A stretch of DNA of 64,000 bases, taken from contig NZ_JASGBI010000001.1 of NCBI RefSeq assembly GCF_030053425.1, positions 2,302,001 through 2,366,000 on the forward strand, written 5' to 3'. The notes beneath the pieces are model-generated. The model searched no databases. It was not told where the DNA came from and saw only the letters and a list, made by a program, of their open reading frames with translations. Of the stretch, positions 9,035 to 17,743 are shown in pieces. Made by a program: the position numbers and the translations under genes. This DNA comes from Lysobacter stagni (GTDB lineage: Bacteria; Pseudomonadota; Gammaproteobacteria; Xanthomonadales; Xanthomonadaceae). Every line of letters starts with the position of its first letter. The stretch's first letter is position 1.

Positions 9035-9603
9035 TGGAAACCATCGCGAACACGCACGACCTCGCCAGCGCGCTGGCCAATTCGGACCTCATCTTCGACC
9101 GCGCCACGCTAGAGCAGGCCATCGCCCGCATGGCCCGCGACATGAAGGCCGACTACGACAACGCCGACGTGCCGGTGTACCTGACGATCATGCACGGCGG
9201 CCTGCCGTTCGCCGCGCAGCTGGCGATGGAGCTGGGCGCACTGGGCCAGGACCTGGAATTCGATTACCTGCACGCCACGCGTTACCGCGGCGAGACCTCC
9301 GGCGGCGACCTGGTGTGGAAGCACCGTCCGGCCACGGCGCTCAAGGGCCGTCGCGTGCTGCTGGCCGACGACATCCTCGACGAGGGCCACACGCTGGCCG
9401 CCATCCGCGACTGGTGCATGGAGCAGGGCGCGCGCGACGTGCGCATCGCCGCGCTGGCGGTGAAGAAGCACGACCGCTGCGTGCAAGGCGTGTGCGCGGA
9501 CTATGTCGGCGTGGACGTGCCGGACCGCTACGTGTTCGGCTACGGCATGGACTTCCACGAGCAGGGCCGCAACCTGCCGGCGATCTATGCGTTGAAGGAC
9601 TGA
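9034..9603 (+). CDS. hpt: Hypoxanthine-guanine phosphoribosyltransferase
   Basis: The enzyme transfers phosphoribose from PRPP to hypoxanthine or guanine in purine salvage. The 189-residue protein carries the PRPP-binding loop VLLADDILDEGHT at 108-120, preceded by MHGGLPFAAQL. Type I phosphoribosyltransferases have this layout. The start codon overlaps the nagZ stop (TGATG), and mtiP begins 3 bp after the stop. MtiP releases hypoxanthine, which this enzyme would reuse, so the two genes make a short salvage route from methylthioinosine to IMP. The assignment to hypoxanthine rather than guanine preference is inferred from this context. Confidence 0.92.
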   Translation: METIANTHDLASALANSDLIFDRATLEQAIARMARDMKADYDNADVPVYLTIMHGGLPFAAQLAMELGALGQDLEFDYLHATRYRGETSGGDLVWKHRPATALKGRRVLLADDILDEGHTLAAIRDWCMEQGARDVRIAALAVKKHDRCVQGVCADYVGVDVPDRYVFGYGMDFHEQGRNLPAIYALKD

Positions 9604-9606
9604 CCG

Positions 9607-10371
9607 ATGAGCGACATCGCACTGGCCGTCATCGGCGGCACCGGCCTGTACAAGCTGGCGAACCTGCAGGACGTGGAAACCGTCCAGCCCGACACGCGCT
9701 TCGGTGCGCCCTCGGGCCCGATCCGCATCGGCACGATCGGCGGCCATCGCGTGGCCTTCCTCGCGCGCCATGGCGAAGGCCATTCGCTGCCGCCGCACAA
9801 GATCAACTACCGCGCCAACCTGGCCGCGCTGCAGGGCCTGGGCGCGACGCGCGTGCTGGCGCTCAACACCGTCGGTGGCATCACCGAGCGCTTCGGTCCG
9901 CGCGTGCTGGCCTGCCCGGACCAGCTGATCGACTACACCTGGGGCCGCATCTCCACGATCTGCGAGGAGCCCGGCACCGAGGTGCTGCACGTGGATTTCG
10001 GCGAACCCTACACGCGCTCGCTGCGCGCGCAGGTGGTCACTGCGGCGGAACGGGCCGGCGTCGCGCTGGTGGCCGTGGGCTGCTATGGCGCAACCCAGGG
10101 CCCGCGTCTGGAAACCCGGGCCGAGATCGCCCGCATGCGCCGCGACGGCTGCGACCTGGTCGGCATGACGGGCATGCCGGAGGCCGGTCTGGCCCGGGAA
10201 CTCGGCCTGGACTACGCCTGCCTGGCCATCGTCGCCAACTGGGCGGCGGGTGCCGGCCCGGACCCGGACGAAGTCATCACCCTGCAGGATGTACTGGACA
10301 ACGTCGCCGCCGCCTCGGCCGGCCTGCCGGCCCTTCTGTCGGCTTTGCTCGGCGGTCCTGTGACAAGGTGA
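9607..10371 (+). CDS. mtiP: S-methyl-5'-thioinosine phosphorylase
   Basis: This is a purine nucleoside phosphorylase/MTAP-family protein of 254 residues. Motifs include IGGTGLYKL at the N-terminus (phosphate loop), RHGEGHSLPPHKINYRAN, NTVGGI and GMTGMPEAGLARELGL. MTIP cleaves methylthioinosine to hypoxanthine and methylthioribose-1-phosphate. I choose MTIP over MTAP because of the nagZ-hpt linkage and the resemblance to the Pseudomonas enzyme, but the two activities cannot be separated with certainty by eye. The gene is the last of the nagZ-hpt-mtiP operon, and the cold-shock promoter begins at its stop. Confidence 0.88.
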   Translation: MSDIALAVIGGTGLYKLANLQDVETVQPDTRFGAPSGPIRIGTIGGHRVAFLARHGEGHSLPPHKINYRANLAALQGLGATRVLALNTVGGITERFGPRVLACPDQLIDYTWGRISTICEEPGTEVLHVDFGEPYTRSLRAQVVTAAERAGVALVAVGCYGATQGPRLETRAEIARMRRDGCDLVGMTGMPEAGLARELGLDYACLAIVANWAAGAGPDPDEVITLQDVLDNVAAASAGLPALLSALLGGPVTR

Positions 10372-10400
10372 TTGTCAAGCCGGCATTCAGTTTGCATACT
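10372..10400 (+). promoter_or_regulatory. Probable sigma-70 promoter of the cold-shock gene
   Basis: TTGTCA at 10372-10377 and CATACT at 10395-10400 are separated by 17 bp. The implied transcript start near 10407 leaves a leader of about 58 nt before the cold-shock ATG. The -35 box directly abuts the mtiP stop codon. Confidence 0.5.
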
Positions 10401-10464
10401 CGACCGGCGTTCGGGCCTGCACTGGCCGTGCGCGACTCGCATCCAGCATGAGGTTGACAAGGAC

Positions 10465-10671
10465 ATGCAGTACGGCACCGTGAAATGGTTCAACGACGCC
10501 AAGGGCTTCGGGTTCATTTCGCCCGAGGACGGCAGCGCAGATGTGTTCGCGCACTTCTCTGCGATCAACGCCAAGGGCTTCCGCAGCCTGCAGGAAGGCC
10601 AGCGCGTCAGCTATGAGCTGACCCAGGGCCCGAAGGGCGCTCAGGCGTCCAATATCAACATAGTGGCCTGA
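10465..10671 (+). CDS. Cold-shock protein (CspA family)
   Basis: This is a 68-residue single cold-shock domain that binds single-stranded RNA and DNA and melts RNA structure. Both RNP motifs are intact: KGFGFI (about 15-20) and DVFAHF (about 28-33). [16 protein letters not shown] is the standard family N-terminus, so the ATG at 10465 is preferred over upstream in-frame codons. It has its own promoter and a strong terminator, so it is monocistronic. Cold-inducibility itself cannot be read from sequence; many paralogues are constitutive. Confidence 0.95.
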   Translation: MQYGTVKWFNDAKGFGFISPEDGSADVFAHFSAINAKGFRSLQEGQRVSYELTQGPKGAQASNINIVA

Positions 10672-10700
10672 TCGCAGGCGCAAGCCCGCATTGATCTGGA

Positions 10701-10726
10701 AGGCCCCGCATCGCGGGGCCTTTTTT
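10701..10726 (+). terminator. Rho-independent terminator after the cold-shock gene
   Basis: AGGCCCCG/CGGGGCCT forms a perfect 8-bp stem with a CATCG loop, followed by six T residues. It lies 29 bp after the stop codon and before the next ribosome site. Confidence 0.9.
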
Positions 10727-10746
10727 CATTCCGACAGGACGTCGTC

Positions 10747-12027
10747 GTGCCCGCTACCCGCCCCGAATCCCTGCGCATCGGCATCGTCGGCTACGGCACC
10801 GCCGGACAGGCGGCCGCGTTGCTGCTTACCCGCGACGGGCACACCGTGGAGGTGTTCGAGCGCGCCCCCGTGCTCGGCCCCGTGGGCGCCGGCTTCCTGT
10901 TGCAGCCCACCGGCCTGGCCGTGCTGTGGGAGCTGGGCCTGCTGGACGACGCGCTGGCTCACGGCGCGCGCATCGGCCGGCTGTTCGGCGAGACCACGGG
11001 TGGCCGACCCGTCATGGACATGCGCTACGGCGACCTGGACTCGCGCCTGTTCGGCCTGGGCATGCAGCGCGGTGCCCTGTTCGGCCTGCTCGACGCAGCC
11101 TGGCAGGACGGCCGCGCGATCCACTGCGGGCGTCGCATCGTCGATGTCGATGCGCAGCGCGGCGTGCTGCGCGACGACACGGGCGAGGAGCACGGCGCCT
11201 ATGACCTGCTGATCGTTGCCGACGGCGCCGCTTCCTCGCTGCGCGGTGTGATCGCAAAGCCCGCACTGGACCGGCCATATCCCTGGGGCGCGCAGTGGTG
11301 CCTGGTGGCGCAGCACGATTGGCCATCGCGCGATGAACTGCGCCAGCGTTACGTGCGTGCACGCCGCATGGCTGGCCTGCTTCCCGTGGGCACGCGCCCG
11401 GGCGATCCCACGCCCCGCCTCAGCTTCTTCTGGAGCCTCCCAGCCACTGCACTGGCGGAGGCGGGCACCGACGAGGCGGCGTGGCGCCGCGACGTCGCCA
11501 GCGTGTGGCCCGAGGCCGAAGTGCTGCTGCGCGACACCGCCGTGCCCTGCGATCTGGCGCAGGCGCGTTACCGCGATGCCGTGCTGGACCGGTGGCATCG
11601 AGGCCGCGCCGTGCTGATGGGCGATGCGGCCCATGCGATGAGCCCACAGCTGGGGCAGGGCGTGAACATGGCGCTGGCCGATGCCTTCGCGCTGCGCGAA
11701 GCCCTGCGCACGCACGCGGACCTGCCGACGGCACTGGCGCGCTACCAGCACGCGCGTCGCCAGCACCTGGGCATCTACCACTTCTGGAGCCGCTGGCTCA
11801 CGCCGCTGTTCCAGTCCGAACGCGACCGCCTGGCGGCGCTGCGCGATCGCGTGTTCCATCCGATGTCGCGCCTGCCCGGCGGGCGCGGGCAGATGCTGCG
11901 CGTGCTGACCGGGACGCGTCGCGGCTGGTTCGGCACCGTCGCGCTGCCACCCGGGTTCGAGGACGCTCTTGCCGAACGTGCGGGCGCGCCCGTGACTGCC
12001 GTCCGTCTGGCCGGCGAAAGCGCGTAG
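10747..12027 (+). CDS. FAD-dependent monooxygenase (UbiH/PHBH-like)
   Basis: This is a 426-residue class A flavoprotein monooxygenase. The N-terminal dinucleotide motif is GIVGYGTAGQAAALLL (about 12-27). The middle motif is DLLIVADGAASSLR. The C-terminal FAD motif is GRAVLMGDAAHAMSPQLGQG, followed by NMALADAFAL. These establish FAD binding and NAD(P)H-dependent hydroxylation chemistry, but the substrate is not recognisable. The GTG start at 10747 has an AGGACG ribosome site. The gene is flanked by the cold-shock terminator and an acyl-CoA dehydrogenase gene 45 bp downstream, which gives no pathway clue. Confidence 0.85.
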   Translation: MPATRPESLRIGIVGYGTAGQAAALLLTRDGHTVEVFERAPVLGPVGAGFLLQPTGLAVLWELGLLDDALAHGARIGRLFGETTGGRPVMDMRYGDLDSRLFGLGMQRGALFGLLDAAWQDGRAIHCGRRIVDVDAQRGVLRDDTGEEHGAYDLLIVADGAASSLRGVIAKPALDRPYPWGAQWCLVAQHDWPSRDELRQRYVRARRMAGLLPVGTRPGDPTPRLSFFWSLPATALAEAGTDEAAWRRDVASVWPEAEVLLRDTAVPCDLAQARYRDAVLDRWHRGRAVLMGDAAHAMSPQLGQGVNMALADAFALREALRTHADLPTALARYQHARRQHLGIYHFWSRWLTPLFQSERDRLAALRDRVFHPMSRLPGGRGQMLRVLTGTRRGWFGTVALPPGFEDALAERAGAPVTAVRLAGESA

Positions 12028-12072
12028 GCCCCTGCGGGCCTAGAATCGGACCGTCCCTGGCCGGAGTTGCAG

Positions 12073-13719
12073 ATGGAACCGCTGCCGCCGTTCGTTACGC
12101 ATCGCGTCGAGAACCAGCCGCCGGAGTTCGCTCCGCGCGACCTGTGGCGCGACGACATCGCACTGCGCGAGGCGGTGGTGCGCGAAGGCGGCTACGACTT
12201 CGCCGATGCGCTGGCCACGTACGGCGCGCTCGCCGGCGACGAGCTGTATCGCCTGAGTTTCGACGCGCACCGTGATCGTCCGCGCCTGCGCACGCACGAT
12301 CGTTTCGGCCATCGCATCGACCTGGTCGAGTTCCATCCCAATTACCACCGCATCATGCAGTCCGCGATCGAACACGGCGTGGCGGGTTTGTCGTGGTCGC
12401 AACCGCGGCCTGGCGTGCACGTGGCACGTGCGGCGCTGAGCTACCTGCATCATCAGGTGGAGCCGGGCACCAGCTGCCCGCTGACGATGACGCACGCGGC
12501 GGTGCCGGTGTTGCGCCATGCGCCCGCGCTGGCCGGCTGGGAAAGCAAGGCGATATCGCCGTACTACGACCCGCGCGACATCGCCTGCGAACACAAGCTC
12601 GGCATCACGCTGGGCATGGGCATGACGGAGAAACAGGGCGGCAGCGACGTGCGCGCCAACGCCACGGTCGCCATGCCGTTGGGCGCCGAAGGCGAATACC
12701 GGCTGATCGGGCACAAGTGGTTCCTTTCCGCGCCGATGTCCGACGCCTTCCTCGTGCTTGCGCAGGCACCCGGCGGCCTCAGCTGCTTCCTCATGCCGCG
12801 CTGGCGGCCCGATGGCAGCCGCAACGCATTCGCGCTGATGCGTTTGAAGGACAAGCTCGGCGACTGGTCCAATGCATCGTCCGAAGTTGAACTCATGGAT
12901 GCGTGGGCCTACCGCATCGGCGAGGAAGGGCGCGGAGTGGCCACCATCATCGAGATGGTGATGCTCACGCGACTGGACTGCATGCTGGGGGCCGCAGCGG
13001 AAATGCGCATGGCACTGGCGCAGGCAATGCACCACACGCATCACCGCACCGCCTTCGGCAAACGGCTGGCGGACCATGTGCTGATGCGCAACGTTCTGGC
13101 CGACCTGGCCGTCGAGGCGGAAGCCGCCATCGCGCTGGCGATGCGGGTGGCGCGCGCCGTCGACCATGCGCCGTTCGATCCGCAGGAGGCCGCATTCGCG
13201 CGCATCGCCACGGCGATCGGGAAGTACTGGGTGTGCCGGCGTGCGCCCGGCTTCGTCAACGAAGCGCAGGAATGCCTGGGCGGCGCAGGCTACATCGAGG
13301 AGTCGATCCTGCCGCGGCTGTATCGGCAGGCGCCGCTCAATTCGATCTGGGAAGGCAGCGGCAACATCCAGTGCCTGGACGTGCTGCGTGCGCTCACCCG
13401 GGAGCCGGACACTGGCCGCGCACTGCTTACGGAACTGGAAGGCGCGCTGCACCTGGATCCGGATTTCGACGCCGAGTTCAAGGAACTGCGGCCGGTCCTG
13501 CAGGGCGAGGCCACGTTGCCCGAAGCCGAGGCGCGGCGATGGGTGGAAGCCATCGCGCTGGCGCTGCAGGCCAGCCTGCTGCTGCGCAGCGGCAACCTCA
13601 TGGCCGATGCGTTCTGCGCCACCCGCATCGGCGGCGATCACGGCCTGGCGTATGGCACGTTGCCGCGCGACTTCGATTCGCACGCGCTGATGACGCGTGC
13701 CTGGGTCCCCGACGCCTGA
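12073..13719 (+). CDS. AidB-like acyl-CoA dehydrogenase
   Basis: This is a 548-residue FAD acyl-CoA dehydrogenase. Its length and opening (THRVENQPPEFAPRDLWRDDIALREAV) match the AidB branch rather than the roughly 380-residue beta-oxidation enzymes. MGMTEKQGGSDVRAN is the flavin and substrate loop, and ECLGGAGYIEES with NSIWEGSGNI covers the region of the catalytic base. E. coli AidB is part of the alkylation-damage response and has weak isovaleryl-CoA dehydrogenase activity. No ada or alk gene is nearby. ATG 12073 is chosen for the GGAG at 12063-12066. TAGAAT at 12041-12046 is a likely -10 box. Confidence 0.85.
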   Translation: MEPLPPFVTHRVENQPPEFAPRDLWRDDIALREAVVREGGYDFADALATYGALAGDELYRLSFDAHRDRPRLRTHDRFGHRIDLVEFHPNYHRIMQSAIEHGVAGLSWSQPRPGVHVARAALSYLHHQVEPGTSCPLTMTHAAVPVLRHAPALAGWESKAISPYYDPRDIACEHKLGITLGMGMTEKQGGSDVRANATVAMPLGAEGEYRLIGHKWFLSAPMSDAFLVLAQAPGGLSCFLMPRWRPDGSRNAFALMRLKDKLGDWSNASSEVELMDAWAYRIGEEGRGVATIIEMVMLTRLDCMLGAAAEMRMALAQAMHHTHHRTAFGKRLADHVLMRNVLADLAVEAEAAIALAMRVARAVDHAPFDPQEAAFARIATAIGKYWVCRRAPGFVNEAQECLGGAGYIEESILPRLYRQAPLNSIWEGSGNIQCLDVLRALTREPDTGRALLTELEGALHLDPDFDAEFKELRPVLQGEATLPEAEARRWVEAIALALQASLLLRSGNLMADAFCATRIGGDHGLAYGTLPRDFDSHALMTRAWVPDA

Positions 13720-13726
13720 AGGCGCC

Positions 13727-14176
13727 CTAGAACCAGCGACGCACGCGCAGGACGTATTGCGCCCACGCCGTGCCGTGCGTGCGCGCCAGCCACGGTTCTT
13801 CGCCGAACACCACGCGCAGGTGGAAGGCCAGTGCCACTGCCAGCGCGTACAGCAGCAGTCCGCTCGACCAGAAGGCCGCTGCCCATCCCAGCAGGATCAG
13901 GAACACCGACACATACATCGGGTTGCGGCTGAAGCGGTACAGCCCCACGACCACCAGCTCTTTCGGTGGCGCCCACGGCGCCAGCGTGCCTTTGCCCGAC
14001 ACGTAGAAGTCGCGCACGCACCACAGCAGGCCGAACGTGCCCAACGCCACCGCGAGCAGCCCCGCGGGTTGCCGCAACGGCAGGTGCGCCAGCGATGCCC
14101 ACGACAGCGGCACGAGGAACGCAACAACGCCGGGGAGCGCGAGGAAGGCGAGCAGGGCGCGCATGAAGGGATGCAT
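13727..14176 (-). CDS. Isoprenylcysteine methyltransferase/PEMT-family membrane methyltransferase
   Basis: This is a 149-residue integral membrane protein with about four hydrophobic segments. The C-terminal SAM-binding signature GLYRFSRNPMYVSV is followed by EEPWLARTHGTAWAQYVLRVRRW, as in bacterial ICMT/PEMT-like enzymes. Substrates of the bacterial members are mostly unknown; prenylated proteins are not expected. It is convergent with the acyl-CoA dehydrogenase gene, with only 7 bp between the stops. It reads in the same direction as the GNAT genes upstream. Confidence 0.83.
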   Translation of the reverse strand: MHPFMRALLAFLALPGVVAFLVPLSWASLAHLPLRQPAGLLAVALGTFGLLWCVRDFYVSGKGTLAPWAPPKELVVVGLYRFSRNPMYVSVFLILLGWAAAFWSSGLLLYALAVALAFHLRVVFGEEPWLARTHGTAWAQYVLRVRRWF

Positions 14177-14229
14177 TCGTCTGCCTCCTCAGGTGACCGG
14201 TGCGATCTCGCCCGCCGTGCTGTTGTACG

Positions 14230-14757
14230 TCACAGCACCATGCCCATGATGTGATCGTCGTAGTCGTGGCCGCCGACATTGAAACGGCGGGTTCCCAACT
14301 TCTGGAAGCCCATGCGTTCGTAGAAGCCGATCGCAGCATCGTTGCGCGCGTAGACGCCCAGAAGCAGCCTTTTGGCATCGCGCTGGCGTGCTTCGTCGAT
14401 GGCCTCCAGCACCAATCGCTTGCCCAGGCCGCCGCCGTGGAACCGGCTGAGTAGGTAGATGCGCTTGATCTCCACATCCTGGGTGGAAATATCGGGAAGC
14501 GGCAGCTGCGCGGGCGCGAGGGCCATGAAGCCGACGGGCGCCTGCCCCGGATGGGCCTCGGCCAGCCACAGCCGGTAGTCGGCGTGGTTCAACCAGTCGC
14601 GATAGAGAACAGCGGAGTGGGCATTGGCGCAATGCGCCACGATGTCGCGCCCCGCGAGCACGCCGGCGAACGTTTCAAGGAACGTGGCCTGCCCGATGAG
14701 CGACAGGGCGTCTTCATCGCCCGGCAGGCACGTTCGAATCTGGATGTGCGTGGTCAT
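14230..14757 (-). CDS. GNAT-family N-acetyltransferase
   Basis: This is a 175-residue GNAT protein. The acetyl-CoA loop is seen in [24 protein letters not shown], followed by [23 protein letters not shown] (motif B). N-terminal motifs for the substrate side are not distinctive, so the acceptor (protein N-terminus, small amine or antibiotic) cannot be given. The start at 14757 has GGAAGG upstream and overlaps the stop of the next upstream gene by 4 bp, so the two acetyltransferases are translationally coupled. Confidence 0.85.
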   Translation of the reverse strand: MTTHIQIRTCLPGDEDALSLIGQATFLETFAGVLAGRDIVAHCANAHSAVLYRDWLNHADYRLWLAEAHPGQAPVGFMALAPAQLPLPDISTQDVEIKRIYLLSRFHGGGLGKRLVLEAIDEARQRDAKRLLLGVYARNDAAIGFYERMGFQKLGTRRFNVGGHDYDDHIMGMVL

Positions 14758-15251
14758 GGACCTTCCCTGGAATCGTTGGGGAAACGGGGCCAACCTTCCT
14801 GCACGGCGATGTCGAAATGCAGCACGTCCTCGCGCGTGCCCAGCTTCGTGTACAGCGCGATCGCGGGGTCGTCGCCGTGGTCGGCCTGGACGAAGATCAC
14901 CCAGGCGCCGCGCGTGCGGGCGACCTGCTGCAACCGTGCGATCAAGGCCGTCGCGATACCGCGGCGGCGGTGTGTCTGCTGCACGGCAAGGTCGTAGATG
15001 TAGACCTCGCTGCGTGCCTGCTCGAACTTGTCCAGCACGTATGCAGCGAGGCCACCGACGACGGCATCGCCCTCCAGTGCGGCGACCGCGATGAACGTAT
15101 CGCTTCCCAGCAGGCGACGCAGGTAGTCATCGCCCGGCGGCGCATCGTGGAACGTGGCGACCTCGTCGAAGGCTTCGCCGAGCATGGCGAGCATCGCGCG
15201 CATGGCTGCCACATCGTCGGGGCCAAGCACGCGGATGTCGTGTGCGGGCAT
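14754..15251 (-). CDS. AAC(3)-I-like aminoglycoside 3-N-acetyltransferase
   Basis: This 165-residue GNAT protein is strikingly like the AAC(3)-I (gentamicin acetyltransferase) family. Shared segments, as I recall the family, include [20 protein letters not shown], then [10 protein letters not shown], then [18 protein letters not shown] and the C-terminal HFDI. AAC(3)-I enzymes acetylate the 3-amino group of the deoxystreptamine ring. Normal GC, a standard GAGGAA ribosome site and the absence of integron or IS sequence indicate an ordinary chromosomal gene, which may be an ancestor-type or housekeeping homologue. Whether it gives measurable resistance is not shown by sequence. Confidence 0.8.
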   Translation of the reverse strand: MPAHDIRVLGPDDVAAMRAMLAMLGEAFDEVATFHDAPPGDDYLRRLLGSDTFIAVAALEGDAVVGGLAAYVLDKFEQARSEVYIYDLAVQQTHRRRGIATALIARLQQVARTRGAWVIFVQADHGDDPAIALYTKLGTREDVLHFDIAVQEGWPRFPNDSREGP

Positions 15252-15317
15252 GCGGATTCCTCGACTGGACCTGCAGGCAGCCTGCCATGCCCGCGCCACG
15301 GGCGGATATGCCGGAGG

Positions 15318-17090
15318 TCAGTCCAGGAACTGCAGCTTCGCCAGTTCCGCGTACAGGCCGCCTTCGGCGAGCAGCTTCTCGTGCGTGCCTTCGGCAATGA
15401 TGCGGCCGCGGTCCATGACGACGATGCGGTCGGCCTTGAGCACGGTGGCCAGGCGGTGTGCGATCACCAGCGTGGTGCGTCCTTCCATCAGCGTTTCCAG
15501 CGCCTGCTGCACCGCGCGTTCGCTCTGCGCGTCCAGTGCGCTGGTGGCTTCGTCCAGCAGCAGGATCGGTGCGTCCTTCAGCAGGGCGCGGGCGATGGCG
15601 ATGCGTTGCTGCTGGCCTCCGGACAGGCGCGCGCCACGCTCGCCCAGTTCGGTGTCCAGTCCCTGCGGCAGGGCGTGGATGAAGTCGGCCGCGTGCGCGG
15701 CATCCACCGCCTGCGCGATCTGCGCGTCGTCGGCTTCCAGGCGGCCATAGCGGATGTTTTCCCGCGCGCTGGTGGCGAAGATCGTGGGCTGTTGCGGCAC
15801 CAGCGCGATGGCCTCGCGCAGCGCGGCCAGGTCGAGCTGGCGGATGTCGGCGCCGTCGATGCGCACATCGCCGGACTGCGGATCGTGGAAGCGCAGCAGC
15901 ATCGAGAACACCGTGCTCTTGCCGGCGCCCGACGGGCCCACCAGCGCCACCGTTTCGCCGGGGCGTACGTGCAGGTCGAAGCCTTCCAGCGCCGGGGCGT
16001 CGGGGCGCAGAGGGTAGTGGAAGGTCACGTTGTCGAACGTGATTTCGCCTCGCAGCGGTTGCGGCAGGGCTAGCGGCTGCGCGGGCGAGGCGACGGCGGG
16101 ATTCTCTTCCAGCAGTTCGCTGATGCGGCCCATGCCGGCAGCGGCGCGTTGCAGCTCGTTCCACACTTCGGCCAGCGAGCCCACCGAACCGCCGACGATC
16201 AGCGCATACAGCACGAACTGCGCGAGCGTGCCCGCGGTCATGCGCCCGGCCATCACGTCGTGCGCGCCGGACCAGAGCACCAGGATGATCGCGCCGAACA
16301 CCAGAAGGATCGCGATGGCCGTGACCCAGGCCTGTGCCTGGATGCGCCGGCGCGCGGTGTCCACGGCGATCTTCAGCGCGCTGCCGAAGCGGCCCAGTTC
16401 ATACGGTTCGCGTGCATGCGCCTGCACGGTGCGCACCGCACCAAGGGTTTCGCTGGCCATCGCATTGGCATCGGCCACGCGATCCTGGCTGGCGCGCGAG
16501 ATCTTCTTCAACCGTCGCCCGCCCAGCACGATGGGCAGCACCGCGAGCGGGATGCCGACCAGTGCGAAGGCCGCCAGCCGCGGACTGGTGACGAACAGCA
16601 TCGCCAGGCCACCGATGACGGTGACCGAGCTGCGCAGCGCGACCGACATGCTCGATCCGACCACGCTGCGGAGCAGTTCGGCGTCGGCGATCAGGCGCGA
16701 GACCAGTTCGCCACTGCGGTTGCGGTCGTGGAAACCCGCGTCCAGGCCGATGAGGTGGGCGTACAGCTGCCGGCGCAGATCCGCGACGACGCGTTCGCCC
16801 AGCAGCGAAACGAAGAAGAAGCGCGCGGCGGTGGCCAGCGCCAGGGCGGCGGCCACCGCGAACAGCAGCAGGAAGGCGCGATCGATGGCACCCGATCCGG
16901 CCGCGGCGGCACCCGGGGCGAAGCCATGGTCGATCATCGTGCGGAACGCGGCGGGCATGCTCAGCGTCGCCGCGCTCGACGCGGCCAGCGCTACCAGCCA
17001 TGCGACGAACAGATTGCGATGGCGCCGTACGAACGGCCACAGGGTGCGCAGACTGCCGATGGGGGCTTTGGCGGGGGAAGCGTCGCTCAT
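15318..17090 (-). CDS. ABC transporter, fused permease and ATPase (MsbA-like exporter half)
   Basis: This is a 590-residue half-transporter. Six transmembrane helices (about 15-320, type 1 exporter fold) precede a nucleotide-binding domain. The latter has Walker A GPSGAGKST, a Q-loop in LVPQQPTIFA, signature LSGGQQQRIAIARALL, Walker B ILLLDEATSALD and the switch His in VIAHRLATVLKADR. It should act as a homodimer exporting lipids, peptides or drugs; the substrate is unknown. The start at 17090 is the first Met before the conserved membrane domain. It lies 68 bp downstream of the YigZ gene on the same strand. Confidence 0.9.
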   Translation of the reverse strand: MSDASPAKAPIGSLRTLWPFVRRHRNLFVAWLVALAASSAATLSMPAAFRTMIDHGFAPGAAAAGSGAIDRAFLLLFAVAAALALATAARFFFVSLLGERVVADLRRQLYAHLIGLDAGFHDRNRSGELVSRLIADAELLRSVVGSSMSVALRSSVTVIGGLAMLFVTSPRLAAFALVGIPLAVLPIVLGGRRLKKISRASQDRVADANAMASETLGAVRTVQAHAREPYELGRFGSALKIAVDTARRRIQAQAWVTAIAILLVFGAIILVLWSGAHDVMAGRMTAGTLAQFVLYALIVGGSVGSLAEVWNELQRAAAGMGRISELLEENPAVASPAQPLALPQPLRGEITFDNVTFHYPLRPDAPALEGFDLHVRPGETVALVGPSGAGKSTVFSMLLRFHDPQSGDVRIDGADIRQLDLAALREAIALVPQQPTIFATSARENIRYGRLEADDAQIAQAVDAAHAADFIHALPQGLDTELGERGARLSGGQQQRIAIARALLKDAPILLLDEATSALDAQSERAVQQALETLMEGRTTLVIAHRLATVLKADRIVVMDRGRIIAEGTHEKLLAEGGLYAELAKLQFLD

Positions 17091-17158
17091 GCGGCAAGTA
17101 TGGTCCGGGTTCGGGGGAATCGGCTTCGCCGATGATGGCGAAGGCGCGCGCCGCCCGG

Positions 17159-17743
17159 TCAACCGGAAAGAAAGCGCGTCCGATCCCGGGTGGCGTCGCG
17201 CAGGCGTACTTTCAAGTCGTCCACGCGGTCCGCGGGCAGTCGCACGTGCAGGTGCGCGCCGTCCGCATCGAAGCGCTCGTCGAGCTTCTGTGCGCCAAAC
17301 AGGGCCAGTGCGGCGTGGACGGCTCCCGTGTCGGCGAACGGGTACTCCAGCGCCAACTCCGCATAGGCGACAAGTTCGCGGCGCGGGGCGACGCGCAGGC
17401 ACTCCGCCGCGCTGCCACCGTAGGCCCTCACCAGACCGCCCGCGCCGAGCTTGATGCCGCCGAACCAGCGAGTGACCACGGCCACCACGCGGTCCAGCCC
17501 CTGGCCGTCGATGGCGGAGAGGATGGGGCGGCCCGCCGTGCCTGCGGGTTCGCCATCGTCGTTGAAGCGGTATTCGCTGCCGATGCGGTAGGCCCAGCAG
17601 TTGTGGGTGGCTGCCGGATCGCCGACCTGCGCGACGAAGGCGAGCGCTTCTTCCGGGGTATCCACGGCGGCGGCGTTGACCAGGAAACGGCTGTGCTTGA
17701 CCTCGAGCAGGAACGAGGTCGGACCGGCCAGCGTGCTGCTCAT
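17159..17743 (-). CDS. YigZ/IMPACT family protein
   Basis: This is a 194-residue protein with the UPF0029/IMPACT N-terminal domain: HNCWAYRIGSEYRFNDDGEPAGTAG is the family hallmark near residues 47-71, followed by VVAVVTRWFGGIKLGAGGLVRAYG. The bacterial YigZ family is poorly understood; translation-factor or protease-like roles have been proposed. It begins 4 bp inside the end of the anti-sigma gene (ATGA overlap), so it is probably part of the sigma-factor operon. The conserved domain starts at once after the chosen Met. Confidence 0.88.
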   Translation of the reverse strand: MSSTLAGPTSFLLEVKHSRFLVNAAAVDTPEEALAFVAQVGDPAATHNCWAYRIGSEYRFNDDGEPAGTAGRPILSAIDGQGLDRVVAVVTRWFGGIKLGAGGLVRAYGGSAAECLRVAPRRELVAYAELALEYPFADTGAVHAALALFGAQKLDERFDADGAHLHVRLPADRVDDLKVRLRDATRDRTRFLSG

